Shown here piece after piece: positions 17,130 to 26,344 of a stretch of 34,723 nucleotides of DNA (position 1 is the first letter of the stretch; the number at the start of each line of letters is the position of its first letter). Source of the DNA: Lachnospiraceae bacterium (GTDB taxonomy: Bacteria; Bacillota; Clostridia; Lachnospirales; Lachnospiraceae); assembly GCA_024693925.1 (NCBI GenBank), contig JAILKH010000182.1, forward strand, positions 1 to 34,723, in the 5' to 3' direction. Under the pieces are notes generated by a model, which saw nothing but the letters and a program-made list of their open reading frames with translations, was not told the origin of the DNA and did no database searches. A program made the translations under genes and the position numbers.

Positions 17130-18503
17130 TCAGTGACCATCCTTATTATCTGACAATTCGGGGATCTCCATTGCTGTCAGACTCCCGTCAGAAACTCCCT
17201 CTGTACTCTCAAGAGTAAATATTGTTTTGATCGTTAAGATAACCAGTCTAAGATCAAGCCATACGGAAAAATTCTCAATATAAAACAGATCTAGTTTAAG
17301 CTTATCATACGGAAGTGTGTTATATTTCCCGTAAACCTGAGCATATCCTGTGATCCCCGCTTTAACCTTTGTTCTGTATGCAAACTCCGGCATTACCTTT
17401 TTATACTTATCAATGATCTGAGGTCTTTCCGGTCTTGGCCCCACAAAAGACATATCGCCCTTAAGAACATTAAACAGTTGTGGCAATTCATCAACTCTTA
17501 TTTTCCTTATGATCCTCCCTACCGGTGTGATCCTGTCATCATTTTTACTGGCCAGTCTGGCAACTCCATCCTTTTCGGCTTCAACGATCATACTTCTGAA
17601 TTTATATATATAGAATTCACGGTTATCTATTGTACACCGGATCTGCTTATACAATACAGGACCTCTGTCATACAGCTTTATGACCAGGGCCGTTACCAGC
17701 ATTACAGGTGATAAGATCATTATCAAAAAAAGAGAAAAAACAATATCAAAAATCCTCTTAACAAACATCTGCTCAAATTCCAGAGGAAAACTCTTGGTAA
17801 GCATTAGCGGGGAGTCAAAAAAATGAAGAGTTACGGCACCACGCTGAACTATATCCATTATCTTTGGCATCACATAGGTTTCCTTGGATTTTTCATAACA
17901 ATACTTATGCAGTCTGTTCCTTGCGGAAGTTTCGATATCCCACAACATTACAGCTTCATGTTTGTCTATTTCGGCATACATGGCATCGAAATCATCACTA
18001 AGATGAATCATTTCCTTTATCTCGAACTGATGCCTTCTGGTCTTAACCTTTTCTACAAACATATCCTTATGATTTCCGTCATATATCAGTAAAACATCCA
18101 GAGGCGGAAATAATGTTCTGTAAACGGTAGTTGCCAAAAATATCCATCCCGCGATCATAAAACACTGAACAAACATGGCGATCAGTAAAGGTAACGGTGT
18201 CGGAAAATGATATGCCAGCATACATACCATGGCATAAAAAAGAACATTTGTCAAAAAGGTGGCGATTATCTGCGAAACCAACAATTCCAGCATTCTGTAT
18301 GAACCAACCTTTAATCCGCCGTACATGATCGATGCAAACAAAAGTATACAAAGATAAACCACGGAAATAAAAACATGTCCCCAAAAATAATATGCCTTGG
18401 GAAGCTCGGTATTATAATAAACAACCCATACATAACTTACGACAATGGTTTCAAGACAAACAATAACAAATGCCATTATTAAATTATATATACGTTTATG
18501 CAT
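17130..18503 (-). CDS. Polyprenyl-phosphate sugar-1-phosphate transferase (priming enzyme)
   Basis: This enzyme starts repeat-unit synthesis by moving a sugar-1-phosphate onto undecaprenyl phosphate (WbaP/WcaJ/CpsE family). Of its 457 aa, residues about 1-130 hold 4-5 membrane segments, 135-225 form a soluble nucleotide-binding-like domain, and the catalytic domain follows. In the catalytic domain, the membrane re-entrant helix after MFVKRIFDIV is followed by GPVLYKQIR, YKFRSM, RVDELPQLFNVLKGDMSFVGPRPERP (about 336-361) and a closing Y..Y..N/D region. ATG at 18503 has AAGGA about 4-5 nt upstream; an in-frame TTG at 18518 with GAGGG upstream is a real alternative. The transferred sugar is not predictable. 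Confidence 0.92.
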   Translation of the reverse strand: MHKRIYNLIMAFVIVCLETIVVSYVWVVYYNTELPKAYYFWGHVFISVVYLCILLFASIMYGGLKVGSYRMLELLVSQIIATFLTNVLFYAMVCMLAYHFPTPLPLLIAMFVQCFMIAGWIFLATTVYRTLFPPLDVLLIYDGNHKDMFVEKVKTRRHQFEIKEMIHLSDDFDAMYAEIDKHEAVMLWDIETSARNRLHKYCYEKSKETYVMPKIMDIVQRGAVTLHFFDSPLMLTKSFPLEFEQMFVKRIFDIVFSLFLIMILSPVMLVTALVIKLYDRGPVLYKQIRCTIDNREFYIYKFRSMIVEAEKDGVARLASKNDDRITPVGRIIRKIRVDELPQLFNVLKGDMSFVGPRPERPQIIDKYKKVMPEFAYRTKVKAGITGYAQVYGKYNTLPYDKLKLDLFYIENFSVWLDLRLVILTIKTIFTLESTEGVSDGSLTAMEIPELSDNKDGH

Positions 18504-18568
18504 CTGTTCCTTATGCAACTAAAATCCCTCTCTGCCCGGACTATATAAGAACCGTCTTAATAACAAAA

Positions 18569-19465
18569 CTAAATACGGCCTGTTATCCTGAGTATTACTT
18601 CACCGGGAATCCCAAGCAATTTATATCCCCTTGATATATCTTTTGCCTCATCAAGACTCTTTCCCGCCATTTTTGCATACAATCTGTAGAATCCGAGATA
18701 TTTTAATTTAAGTATGGATACAGGCGTGATCCTTGCCCGCTGTTCATAATATAAATACCATGCCTGAACATTATTCTCCTTGAGCATTCTTACCGAATCC
18801 GTATATCCCGAAGCTACAAGCTCGCACACGGTAAGAATTCTGTCAAGCAAAATATACTCATACTTCTGGTCTATTTTATCATAAATATAGTCCTCGGGTA
18901 CATATTTTTCACCATTTATCTGCGGAAAAGGATATTCTCTTAACACCTTCGTTTTAAAAACCAACGTGGTTTCACCTTTAAATCCCTTTAAATATAATCC
19001 GTATAAGGTTGTTCTGACCGGTTTGTTATGTTCTCTTAAACAGACCGGAAATTCCGTTCCCGATAATAATTCCGTATCACTTTTCCCCTTATGTCCTATA
19101 ATACCGGCTATATCTTCACTATTCCCGAATTTATTATCTTCAATGGCTTTTATCTGTTTGCTTATCTCTTCAACTGCGGTTTTGGTTAAATGATCATCCG
19201 AATCCAGACAAAGAAACCAGTCGGTCTTACAATATTCCACCCCCCGGTTATGGGCTCGCATCTTTCCTCCGTTCTCCTGATAATGATATTCTATCCTCAA
19301 GATACCTTCATCAATAAATTCCCGAACAACCTTCCCCGTATCATCCGAAGAACCATCATCTACTATAAGCCAGCAAAAATCACCACAGGTCTGTTTCTTA
19401 AGACTGTCATATGCTCTTTTCAACAATTCTGCCCTGTTATAAGCAGGTGTAAATATCGTAAGCAT
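18569..19465 (-). CDS. GT2-family glycosyltransferase
   Basis: This 298-aa GT-A enzyme has FTPAYNRAELL at the N-terminus, WLIVDDGSSDDTG (residues 32-44), the DxD-type motif CLDSDD (86-91) and a downstream acidic segment VPEDYIYD near residue 196 as catalytic base candidate. It should add one sugar in repeat-unit assembly. GGAGG lies 4 nt before ATG. It precedes the priming transferase gene in the operon by 65 nt. Confidence 0.9.
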   Translation of the reverse strand: MLTIFTPAYNRAELLKRAYDSLKKQTCGDFCWLIVDDGSSDDTGKVVREFIDEGILRIEYHYQENGGKMRAHNRGVEYCKTDWFLCLDSDDHLTKTAVEEISKQIKAIEDNKFGNSEDIAGIIGHKGKSDTELLSGTEFPVCLREHNKPVRTTLYGLYLKGFKGETTLVFKTKVLREYPFPQINGEKYVPEDYIYDKIDQKYEYILLDRILTVCELVASGYTDSVRMLKENNVQAWYLYYEQRARITPVSILKLKYLGFYRLYAKMAGKSLDEAKDISRGYKLLGIPGEVILRITGRI

Positions 19466-19510
19466 CCTTCCTCCACCAATTTACCTGTTTTAAATTTCAC
19501 CTCTCATACT

Positions 19511-20377
19511 TTAATATACTACCGAATAATCCACCAGTTCAAATTCATAAGGTTCCTTTATATTATATTTAAAGATTACATGCTCCCCGGTTTTTGCAAC
19601 GGTTTTAAGCCCCGCAATTTTAAGATAATTGATCAAGGGATGTGATTTATTTACTACAACATATTCGGTCTTGCTCATTTCCAAAGCCTCCAGAAAATCC
19701 TCCTCCTCAACATGCTGATTTCTTGTTAAGGCTGCCAGCAGCCGGTATTGAGGGTGATCATCATCCTTTAGCATCTCCTCCGTATAAGGATTACTCACTG
19801 CATATAAATAATCCTCCCTGTCAATAGTAAGAAGCATTTTAGGATCGTATTGTCGCATCTGCATGTTATATTCATATTCAAGAAATACCTTGGGATATTC
19901 GGTAGCACAATCCAGGTGTATTATATTTGATATTTCAATAAGCTCATCCGGCATCTTGTATATATTCTCTGCCACCTTAAATCCGTCCGCATATACAAAC
20001 CTGCCCGAACAAAAACAGATCAATAATATTAACACCGAAAGAACGGTTCTTTGTTTTATATCCTTTGCCCCCATTATAAGGACTGTTGCTGTATAAGGCA
20101 GCAATATCACCACCGGAGTTATCCAGAAGAATCTGTAATACTCGCTGTTCACATCAAAAATATGATCCAATATAACAGGCACTACAGGATTATATACCGT
20201 CAGGATAAGAAAGACCGAACATGGAACAAAAATTTCCTTCTCTCTTTTGCTGCCGTAAATACATATATATATAAGCGCAACCAGATACAGCACTAAATAA
20301 GCACAACTGCCTGTATAATACGATATGCATTCGGATAAATAACCTAATCCTTTTTCAAAAACACTTAATCCCTGCAT
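19511..20377 (-). CDS. Membrane protein resembling the C-terminal half of a DUF6077-type protein
   Basis: This 288-aa protein has about 4 membrane segments in residues 20-130, then a soluble domain of about 150 residues beginning NIYKMPDELIEISNIIH and containing MQMRQYDPKMLLTIDRE and the end segment EYVVVNKSHPLINYLKIAGLK. From memory this layout matches the C-terminal half of large Lachnospiraceae glycan-locus membrane proteins (DUF6077-type); I could not verify it. The 23587-22841 gene product has the same layout and is a likely paralogue. The preceding gene could supply the missing N-terminal half: 362 + 288 aa is close to a full-length protein. The start is ATG at 20377 with GGAG upstream; an earlier TTG is unlikely. 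Function unknown. Confidence 0.7.
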   Translation of the reverse strand: MQGLSVFEKGLGYLSECISYYTGSCAYLVLYLVALIYICIYGSKREKEIFVPCSVFLILTVYNPVVPVILDHIFDVNSEYYRFFWITPVVILLPYTATVLIMGAKDIKQRTVLSVLILLICFCSGRFVYADGFKVAENIYKMPDELIEISNIIHLDCATEYPKVFLEYEYNMQMRQYDPKMLLTIDREDYLYAVSNPYTEEMLKDDDHPQYRLLAALTRNQHVEEEDFLEALEMSKTEYVVVNKSHPLINYLKIAGLKTVAKTGEHVIFKYNIKEPYEFELVDYSVVY

Positions 20378-20452
20378 TATGATCCGCTCCAATCGGCTTA
20401 AATATCTTAACTCCCCTGATAAAACCCTCTTGTACCCTTAAACATACAGCTG

Positions 20453-21541
20453 CTACTTCGGAAATGTATACCATACGAAATATCCCTTTACATATAGTAT
20501 ATATATAAGAGAAAACGCAAGCCCCGGTATCACGCATAAAACATATCCCGGAAGACTTTTCCATTGTTTCTTACCGATTATCATCGGAAGGAATAATATC
20601 GTAAGTTCCACCGGAATGAGCATATTGGCGGAAGAAGATATCGTCGCCGAACCAAAACATAAAATAAAGATAATTATCCATGGACGAAGCTTAAGATTAT
20701 CATCATTCATCCTTATAAAGAAGTAAAACAGTGAAACCAAAGCAAGATTGCCGATTATTGCTTTCCCCTCATAGGTTCTTGTCATCAGGAATAAAGATGA
20801 GGTATAAATTGTGATAAAAGTCATATTTACCACAAATATCATTGCCATCATTATTACAGTTTTTATTTCCTTCTTATCACTGTCTTTAAACAGTTCTCCC
20901 GCTATCAGCAGATAAACCATATTGGTAAGAATGATTATTGTTATCGACATTATGGTTTTAGTATATATAAGCGCCGGTATTCCGGTAAACTGACAGACCA
21001 CCGCATCCTGCATCTGATATGTTGCAAAAAAATATCTCATTTCATAATGATCCTGCCATGCACCGGTAAAAGGATCATAAACATTCATCATATCTGTTTC
21101 AACACTGGTCGCAACATTAGCCACATAATATGCCGCATCCAGAGTAAAATTATAAAAAATACTTACCGATATTACATAAAGCCCTATCAGCAACACCAGG
21201 ATAAATGCACTCAATTTATGCTCCTTGATATAGGTTATAATTACCTTTTTCCGGGCGATCCATTCCCTGAAATTTAAGGCCGACGAAAGAAGAACGATCC
21301 CCAAAGCCAATGGAACCCATATTTTTGTAAGCATCGATAAGGGCCTGTAATTCTTCATAGGTAATATACATACAAAGAAAAATACAAAGTAGTAAAAAAA
21401 GAAACCCACAATAATTTTAAGCGATAAAGGATATTGATTATCGCATTTCTTTTTCCCTACCGGCAATGTTAACAAAGAGCCGAAGCTTAAATACAATATA
21501 AAATTACAAATAACCGTCAATACTATGATCAATAAATTCAA
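20453..21541 (-). CDS. Polytopic membrane protein resembling the N-terminal half of a DUF6077-type protein
   Basis: This 362-aa protein has about 9-10 membrane segments. The loop after the fourth holds FTLDAAYYVANVATSVETDMM and then YFFATYQMQDAVVCQFTGIP, the kind of acidic first-loop pattern seen in GT-C-fold membrane enzymes. The RTYEGKAIIGNLAL segment aligns by eye with SWFSGTVFLVHGIL of the 22839 gene product, so the two are probably paralogues. The start must be TTG (21541), with AAGG about 10 nt upstream, because no ATG occurs in frame until residue 62. An ATG seven nucleotides earlier is out of frame and stops at once. Activity is not known; a role in glycan assembly is inferred from the operon. 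Confidence 0.68.
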   Translation of the reverse strand: MNLLIIVLTVICNFILYLSFGSLLTLPVGKKKCDNQYPLSLKIIVGFFFYYFVFFFVCILPMKNYRPLSMLTKIWVPLALGIVLLSSALNFREWIARKKVIITYIKEHKLSAFILVLLIGLYVISVSIFYNFTLDAAYYVANVATSVETDMMNVYDPFTGAWQDHYEMRYFFATYQMQDAVVCQFTGIPALIYTKTIMSITIIILTNMVYLLIAGELFKDSDKKEIKTVIMMAMIFVVNMTFITIYTSSLFLMTRTYEGKAIIGNLALVSLFYFFIRMNDDNLKLRPWIIIFILCFGSATISSSANMLIPVELTILFLPMIIGKKQWKSLPGYVLCVIPGLAFSLIYILYVKGYFVWYTFPK

Positions 21542-21570
21542 GTCATTAATACCTTCCGATAAATCTTTCC

Positions 21571-21993
21571 TTATTTTACTTCCTTAATATTCAGATAATA
21601 TGTATTACCTACCTTGATACCCTTGGAAATGCACTCGGTATATGCTCCGGTGTCCCCGGATTTATCACTTTTTAAATACCATGCATCCACCTTATCGGAA
21701 TATCCCTTTATATAATCATATAAAGCCTCTGCATTTTCCTTATCACCACCACCTATAAGGATTATACTTCCGTTTGTTTGTCTTATAAGATATGCTTCCG
21801 TTTCTCCCGTCCCTTCAGATCTGAATTCGTATATACTGCAACCCTCATTAACCTGCGCCTGAAGATTTACCGTTGCCTCATACAGACTGTTTATTTTTCG
21901 ATTCATTATATATACGGATGCAACCAGCATTATCACTACCGCCAAAAGACCTATTGCTACCGTTCTTGAATTAATTATTCTGTGATTTTTCAT
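21571..21993 (-). other. Possible internal translation start: 140-aa single-TM product
   Basis: Within the 21571-22839 gene the minus strand reads GGGAGGAGGATGATATG, an ideal ribosome binding site for the in-frame ATG at 21993. The start coincides with the domain boundary. The product would have a short cytoplasmic tail, one membrane segment (residues about 11-29) and the degenerate MBL-like domain outside. It could also be a by-product of an acidic linker written with GAG/GAT codons. Confidence 0.4.
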
Positions 21994-22839
21994 ATCATCC
22001 TCCTCCCAATCATCAACCTCCGAATCATGCCATTCCTCAGGTTTTTCCTGCTCTTTTGCACTTACGGTAAGCTTATCCTTTCGGGACAAAAGCATTCCAA
22101 GACTCATTGGCAATATACCATGCACCAAAAATACCGTCCCTGAAAACCAGCTGTAAAGAAGTGTGTATTTTAACAGATATTCCGACTGATACCCCCAGAA
22201 ATTAAGAAGGCAGACAAGTAACATCATAAACAGCCGGTCATATCGACCGGTAAACAGCTTTTTTGATAAACCCCAATATATAATATAATATCCGGGGATC
22301 ATAACAAAAGGTGAAACCGTATATACTGCGGCAAGAGGATGAATACCCGATATCTTTGCACTAAAAGCCCATAATGACAACATAGGTTTGGTAAAGATCG
22401 GAATATTACTTATATATATATCCGCTATATCCTTAGCCTGCATCAAAGCCCCGGGATTCTCGTAAGCAGTTACGGTAACCCCCACTACCTGAAGGATTAT
22501 AAGTATAATAACCGGTAATACCTCCGGTTTCTTTAACAGCCGCTTATTAAATACGCTTTTAAGATATTGCCAGAAATCGTCTCTTATAAAAGCCCACAAA
22601 ACAATTGAACCCTCCGCTGCCAGCCATATACAACCGGAAACCAAAAGAGACCCCCTGACCAGGGATACCACGCTGTTTATCAGGAAATATAATATCAGTT
22701 CCGCACAAAAACCGGCTGCTATAACCGATACAGATGTATCAAATACCTTTTTAAATTTTTTCTGTAAAACCAGTCCTGTACATAAAGAAAAAAACACAAA
22801 GATAATAATTGTGATCAGGACTGCCGTAAATATTTTCAT
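21571..22839 (-). CDS. Membrane protein fused to a degenerate metallo-beta-lactamase-like domain
   Basis: This 422-aa protein has two parts. Residues 1-255 form about 7-8 membrane segments related to the 20453-21541 protein. After an acidic linker (EEWHDSEVDDWEEDD), residues 283-422 form one membrane segment and an extracytoplasmic domain. That domain looks like the start of an MBL hydrolase, with LIGGG where LIDGG is expected and DAWYLKSDKSGDTGAY where DAWxxTHxHxDHxGAF is expected. All metal-binding histidines are lost and the fold is truncated. ATG at 22839 follows the preceding stop by 1 nt. A second ATG at 21993 has an excellent GGAGG and could yield the last 140 aa alone. Function unknown. 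Confidence 0.68.
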   Translation of the reverse strand: MKIFTAVLITIIIFVFFSLCTGLVLQKKFKKVFDTSVSVIAAGFCAELILYFLINSVVSLVRGSLLVSGCIWLAAEGSIVLWAFIRDDFWQYLKSVFNKRLLKKPEVLPVIILIILQVVGVTVTAYENPGALMQAKDIADIYISNIPIFTKPMLSLWAFSAKISGIHPLAAVYTVSPFVMIPGYYIIYWGLSKKLFTGRYDRLFMMLLVCLLNFWGYQSEYLLKYTLLYSWFSGTVFLVHGILPMSLGMLLSRKDKLTVSAKEQEKPEEWHDSEVDDWEEDDMKNHRIINSRTVAIGLLAVVIMLVASVYIMNRKINSLYEATVNLQAQVNEGCSIYEFRSEGTGETEAYLIRQTNGSIILIGGGDKENAEALYDYIKGYSDKVDAWYLKSDKSGDTGAYTECISKGIKVGNTYYLNIKEVK

Positions 22840-22840
22840 A

Positions 22841-23587
22841 TCACTCTGTCCCATCCTTATATATCTTATAATCGCCGTATTCACCTATAAGCTCATATCC
22901 AAATTCTTCCAGAGGCAAATTCCAATAAGTTTTCTGAGAATTATAAACTATATGATCATATCCCTTTTCCCGGGTCAGTCTTATCACTCTTTCCTGATCA
23001 GGCGTTGATATAAGCATCTGATCATAAATATAGGTTATATCGTCATCTGCTTTGGTCATTTCTTCCCTTGAAGGATATGCGACCAGTAATTCCAATGCCG
23101 GATCATATATCTCCAGATAATTACTGATTTCGGGAGTTGAGAGGATTCTGATCTTTTCCTCCCCACTGCCATCATAAATCCCGGTACTTTTATGTATTTC
23201 GTCACTCAAACCTATATAATCCTGTTTTATATGTACGCTGTTTTGAGCCAAATAATGATCCTTATCGGAGAAGATCCACCTGCCGCTTAACATTATCATC
23301 AATACGGTAAACCCTATAACCAGGACCGTCATTATATTTCCGTATAACCTGCTACATACAAAAACCTCACCCAATGTTTTTTTCTTAACTTCCTTAATAC
23401 ACCTTTCCCTAAGCAGGGTGAATGCATAAGCAATACCGGCAATGGGACTCAAAATAAACATCAGGGGATTTGTTTTATTTTTATACAGATAGATAATAAG
23501 AACAGAGACGAGAAACAGCGCAAGCAGCTTTCCCGTCCCACGATAATCATTATATGAACTTACCAAAGTATCAAGTAATTCCCTCAT
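22841..23587 (-). CDS. Membrane protein resembling a DUF6077-type C-terminal half
   Basis: This 248-aa protein has 3-4 membrane segments in residues 15-110, then a soluble domain with LSDEIHKSTGIYD, ISNYLEIYDPALELLVAYPSRE and the ending DHIVYNSQKTY...FGYELIGEYGDYKIYKDG. It shares this layout with the 19511-20377 protein, and the two are likely paralogues. ATG at 23587 has only GGAT upstream; an in-frame TTG at 23623 has nothing better. Its stop lies one nucleotide before the next gene's ATG. The function is unknown, and placement between fcl and the glycosyltransferases suggests a role in glycan modification or assembly. Confidence 0.68.
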   Translation of the reverse strand: MRELLDTLVSSYNDYRGTGKLLALFLVSVLIIYLYKNKTNPLMFILSPIAGIAYAFTLLRERCIKEVKKKTLGEVFVCSRLYGNIMTVLVIGFTVLMIMLSGRWIFSDKDHYLAQNSVHIKQDYIGLSDEIHKSTGIYDGSGEEKIRILSTPEISNYLEIYDPALELLVAYPSREEMTKADDDITYIYDQMLISTPDQERVIRLTREKGYDHIVYNSQKTYWNLPLEEFGYELIGEYGDYKIYKDGTE

Positions 23588-23655
23588 CAATAAGATCCAA
23601 TCAGATAAATATACAATAAACAACTTAAATACCGGGTTTATCGGTCATAACAGTA

Positions 23656-24600
23656 TTATCTCTCTGCTCTCATAGGATTATTCAGAAAATCCTCATAAGC
23701 CAGTCTTATACCATCTTCAAGCTCGGTCTTATAGGTCCATCCCAATGCAGTAGCCTTGGAAACATCCAGAAGCTTTCTAGGTGTACCGTTTGGTTTGGAA
23801 GTATCCCAGCGAATCTCTCCCTTATAACCGATCACCTTAGCGGTAAGCTCCGTAAGCTCTTTTATAGTAAGCTCCTTACCGGTACCGGCATTAACAGTTT
23901 CGTTTCCACTGTAATTATTCATAAGAAATACACATAAATTTGCAAGATCATCCACATAAAGAAATTCTCTTAACGGACTGCCGTCTCCCCAGCAGGTAAC
24001 ATACTCCAGGCCTTCTTCCTTCGCTTCATGAAATCTTCTTATAAGAGCCGGAAGCACATGCGAATGAGTGGGATGATAATTATCATTAGGCCCGTATAGA
24101 TTTGTCGGCATTACGCTTATATAATCGGTACCATATTGCCGGTTTAAAAACTCGCAATATTTCAGACCGGATATTTTGGCAAGAGCATAAGCTTCATTTG
24201 TCTTCTCAAGCTCGGAAGTAAGTAAACAACTCTCCGGCATAGGCTGGGGCGCCATTCTGGGATAAATACAAGAAGAACCCAGAAACTCCAGCTTCTTACA
24301 CCCATTCTCATAAGCACTGTGGATCACATTCATTTCCAATATCATATTATAGTACATAAAATCCGCAAGAGCTTCGCTGTTTGCCACGATACCCCCAACC
24401 TTCGCTGCGGCAAGAAAAACATATTCGGGTTTTTCCTGTTCAAAAAACGCTTCCACTGCGTCCTGTCTGCAAAGATCAAGTTCTTTGTGTGTTCTGGTTA
24501 TCAGATTATCATATCCCTGTTTTTTCAGTTCTCTTACAATAGCCGATCCAACCATTCCGCGATGTCCGGCAACATATATTTTTGCATTTTTTTCCATCAT
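23656..24600 (-). CDS. fcl: GDP-L-fucose synthase
   Basis: This 314-aa epimerase/reductase converts GDP-4-keto-6-deoxymannose to GDP-L-fucose with NADPH. It shows the Rossmann motif AGHRGMVGSA (from residue 11), the catalytic serine in GSSCIYP (about 108-114) and YALAK (Y138, K142). The conserved KVGGI and NLYGPNDNYHP segments set Fcl apart from other SDR enzymes. It follows gmd by 40 nt, completing the two-step route from GDP-mannose. There are two adjacent ATGs (24600 and 24597), and AAGGA lies somewhat far upstream. Its presence predicts fucose, or a sugar derived from it, in the exported polysaccharide. Confidence 0.95.
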   Translation of the reverse strand: MMEKNAKIYVAGHRGMVGSAIVRELKKQGYDNLITRTHKELDLCRQDAVEAFFEQEKPEYVFLAAAKVGGIVANSEALADFMYYNMILEMNVIHSAYENGCKKLEFLGSSCIYPRMAPQPMPESCLLTSELEKTNEAYALAKISGLKYCEFLNRQYGTDYISVMPTNLYGPNDNYHPTHSHVLPALIRRFHEAKEEGLEYVTCWGDGSPLREFLYVDDLANLCVFLMNNYSGNETVNAGTGKELTIKELTELTAKVIGYKGEIRWDTSKPNGTPRKLLDVSKATALGWTYKTELEDGIRLAYEDFLNNPMRAER

Positions 24601-24640
24601 GATTTCAAATTGTCCTTAATGTCTTCTATAGATTATGTTT

Positions 24641-25747
24641 TTATCTTCTGGAATCAAGCGCATCCGTTGCAGCAACTGCCCTCTTACCGTTTCTAAACTC
24701 CTCTGCGCTTACTCCCGCAATTTCTTTCATATCCGCATCTACCATCATGCTTACAAGATGTGGGAAGTCAACCTTCCTCTTCCACCCCAGTTCCTTCTCG
24801 GCTTTACTGCAGTCTCCCCAAAGGAACTCAACCTCGGCAGGTCTGAAATATCGGGGATTAACATCCACCAGCAATCTTCCGTTTGATGTATCATATCCCT
24901 TTTCTCCGACTCCCTTGCCCTTCCATTCAATATCGATACCGACTTCTTTGAAAGCCAGCTCCACAAACTCTCTTACCGTATGAGTTTCATTCGTTGCCAA
25001 CACATAATCACCGGGCTTATCCTGCTGTAATATACGCCACATACCCTCAACATAATCACCGGCAAAACCCCAGTCACGTTTTGCATCAAGATTACCCAGC
25101 GAAAGCTTTTCTCTTTCGTCCGCCATGATCGAAGCCACTGCACGGGTTATCTTTCTGGTCACAAAGGTCTCTCCGCGTCTTGGAGATTCATGATTAAATA
25201 ATATTCCGTTGCAGGCAAACAGATTATATGCTTCCCTGTAATTAACCGTTATCCAATATGCATACAGTTTAGCTGCTCCATAAGGACTTTTCGGATAAAA
25301 AGGGGTCTTTTCCGACTGAGGTGCCGTCTCCGGTAAACCACCGAATAATTCGGAAGTTGAAGCCTGGTAAAACTTGGTCTTGACTCCGGACTTCTTTATG
25401 GCATCCAATAATCTTAAAGTTCCTATACCGGTTGTCTCTGCAGTATATTCCGGTACCTCAAAAGATACAGCCACATGAGACTGTGCCGCAAGATTATATA
25501 TTTCCGTAGGCTGTATCTGTTCTATAAGTCTGTTCAGATTACTACTGTCCGTAAGATCACCATGATGTAGAAACATAGTCTTATCACGAACTTCTCTGTC
25601 ATAATACAAATGATCTATCCTGTCGGTACTTATGCTTGAATGTCTGCGGATTATACCATGTACCTCATATCCCTTTTCAAGCAGCAATTCCGCAAGATAC
25701 GAGCCATCCTGACCTGTTATACCTGTTATCAATGCAACATTTCTCAT
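24641..25747 (-). CDS. gmd: GDP-mannose 4,6-dehydratase
   Basis: This 368-aa SDR enzyme forms GDP-4-keto-6-deoxy-D-mannose from GDP-mannose. It has [11 protein letters not shown] (from residue 8), the catalytic set STSE (130-133) and YGAAK (Y156-K160), and the family-specific [16 protein letters not shown] and [11 protein letters not shown] segments. AAGGAG lies 9 nt before ATG. The enzyme is slightly extended at the C-terminus by a non-conserved tail ending in ALDSRR. With fcl it forms the GDP-fucose branch of the operon; GDP-mannose must come from genes elsewhere. Confidence 0.97.
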   Translation of the reverse strand: MRNVALITGITGQDGSYLAELLLEKGYEVHGIIRRHSSISTDRIDHLYYDREVRDKTMFLHHGDLTDSSNLNRLIEQIQPTEIYNLAAQSHVAVSFEVPEYTAETTGIGTLRLLDAIKKSGVKTKFYQASTSELFGGLPETAPQSEKTPFYPKSPYGAAKLYAYWITVNYREAYNLFACNGILFNHESPRRGETFVTRKITRAVASIMADEREKLSLGNLDAKRDWGFAGDYVEGMWRILQQDKPGDYVLATNETHTVREFVELAFKEVGIDIEWKGKGVGEKGYDTSNGRLLVDVNPRYFRPAEVEFLWGDCSKAEKELGWKRKVDFPHLVSMMVDADMKEIAGVSAEEFRNGKRAVAATDALDSRR

Positions 25748-25804
25748 TTTATCAATCTCCTTAACAACTGTAATTTATATCCGTTTTTTAACACTTCAAT
25801 ATTA

Positions 25805-26278
25805 TCAAGGCAGAAATTTTACTGAAACGATCCCTACGATGATTCCCAGTATTGCCCCACAGAGTACCTGCAACGGCGTATGACCGATAAGAACCTTTAA
25901 CTGCTCCTGATCGAATTCCATTTTATATGACCCATTCTCGGGAAGTCTGAAAAAATCCATTATCTGGTTCAATATCTCCGCCTGATTTCCGGTTTCACGT
26001 CTTACGCCTCTTGCATCGTACATTACTATTATTGCAAGTATCGTGGATATTGCAAAAGCTGATGATCCCACTCCGTACTCAATAGCCGAGGATACTGCCA
26101 TTGCACAAACTGTAGAGGAATGACAGCTTGGCATACCTCCGGATCCCACCAATCTCTCAAAATTAATCTTTTTATTTATCCCACAATCTATTATTGTCTT
26201 TATGATCTGGGCCACTGCCCAACCTAAAACCGCACTCATAAGCATTTTATTATGAATGATCTGAATCAAATAATTCAT
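25805..26278 (-). CDS. Divergent PAP2-family membrane protein
   Basis: This 157-aa protein belongs to the divergent PAP2 (YuiD/DUF212) group. It has about 4 membrane segments and the conserved motifs GGMPSCHSSTVCAMA (about residues 47-61), VMYDARGVRRETGNQAE and IGHTPLQVLCGAILGI. The SCHSS and IGHT histidines correspond to the phosphatase motifs of the PAP2 superfamily. Substrate and activity are not established for this group; lipid pyrophosphate recycling would fit the polysaccharide context but is only inference. The ribosome site is weak. It sits between rfbD and gmd in the same orientation with short gaps. Confidence 0.88.
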   Translation of the reverse strand: MNYLIQIIHNKMLMSAVLGWAVAQIIKTIIDCGINKKINFERLVGSGGMPSCHSSTVCAMAVSSAIEYGVGSSAFAISTILAIIVMYDARGVRRETGNQAEILNQIMDFFRLPENGSYKMEFDQEQLKVLIGHTPLQVLCGAILGIIVGIVSVKFLP

Positions 26279-26344
26279 ATACGGATCTGTATCTCTCTTT
26301 CAACTAAATATAAAATTATAAAACTCCGTAAATATACCCGGTAA

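Noticed and set aside
20355-20564. A 69-codon open frame bridging the two membrane-protein genes
   Set aside because: It overlaps both neighbours in another frame, has no ribosome site, and encodes a sequence unlike either half, so it does not represent a frameshift link between them.
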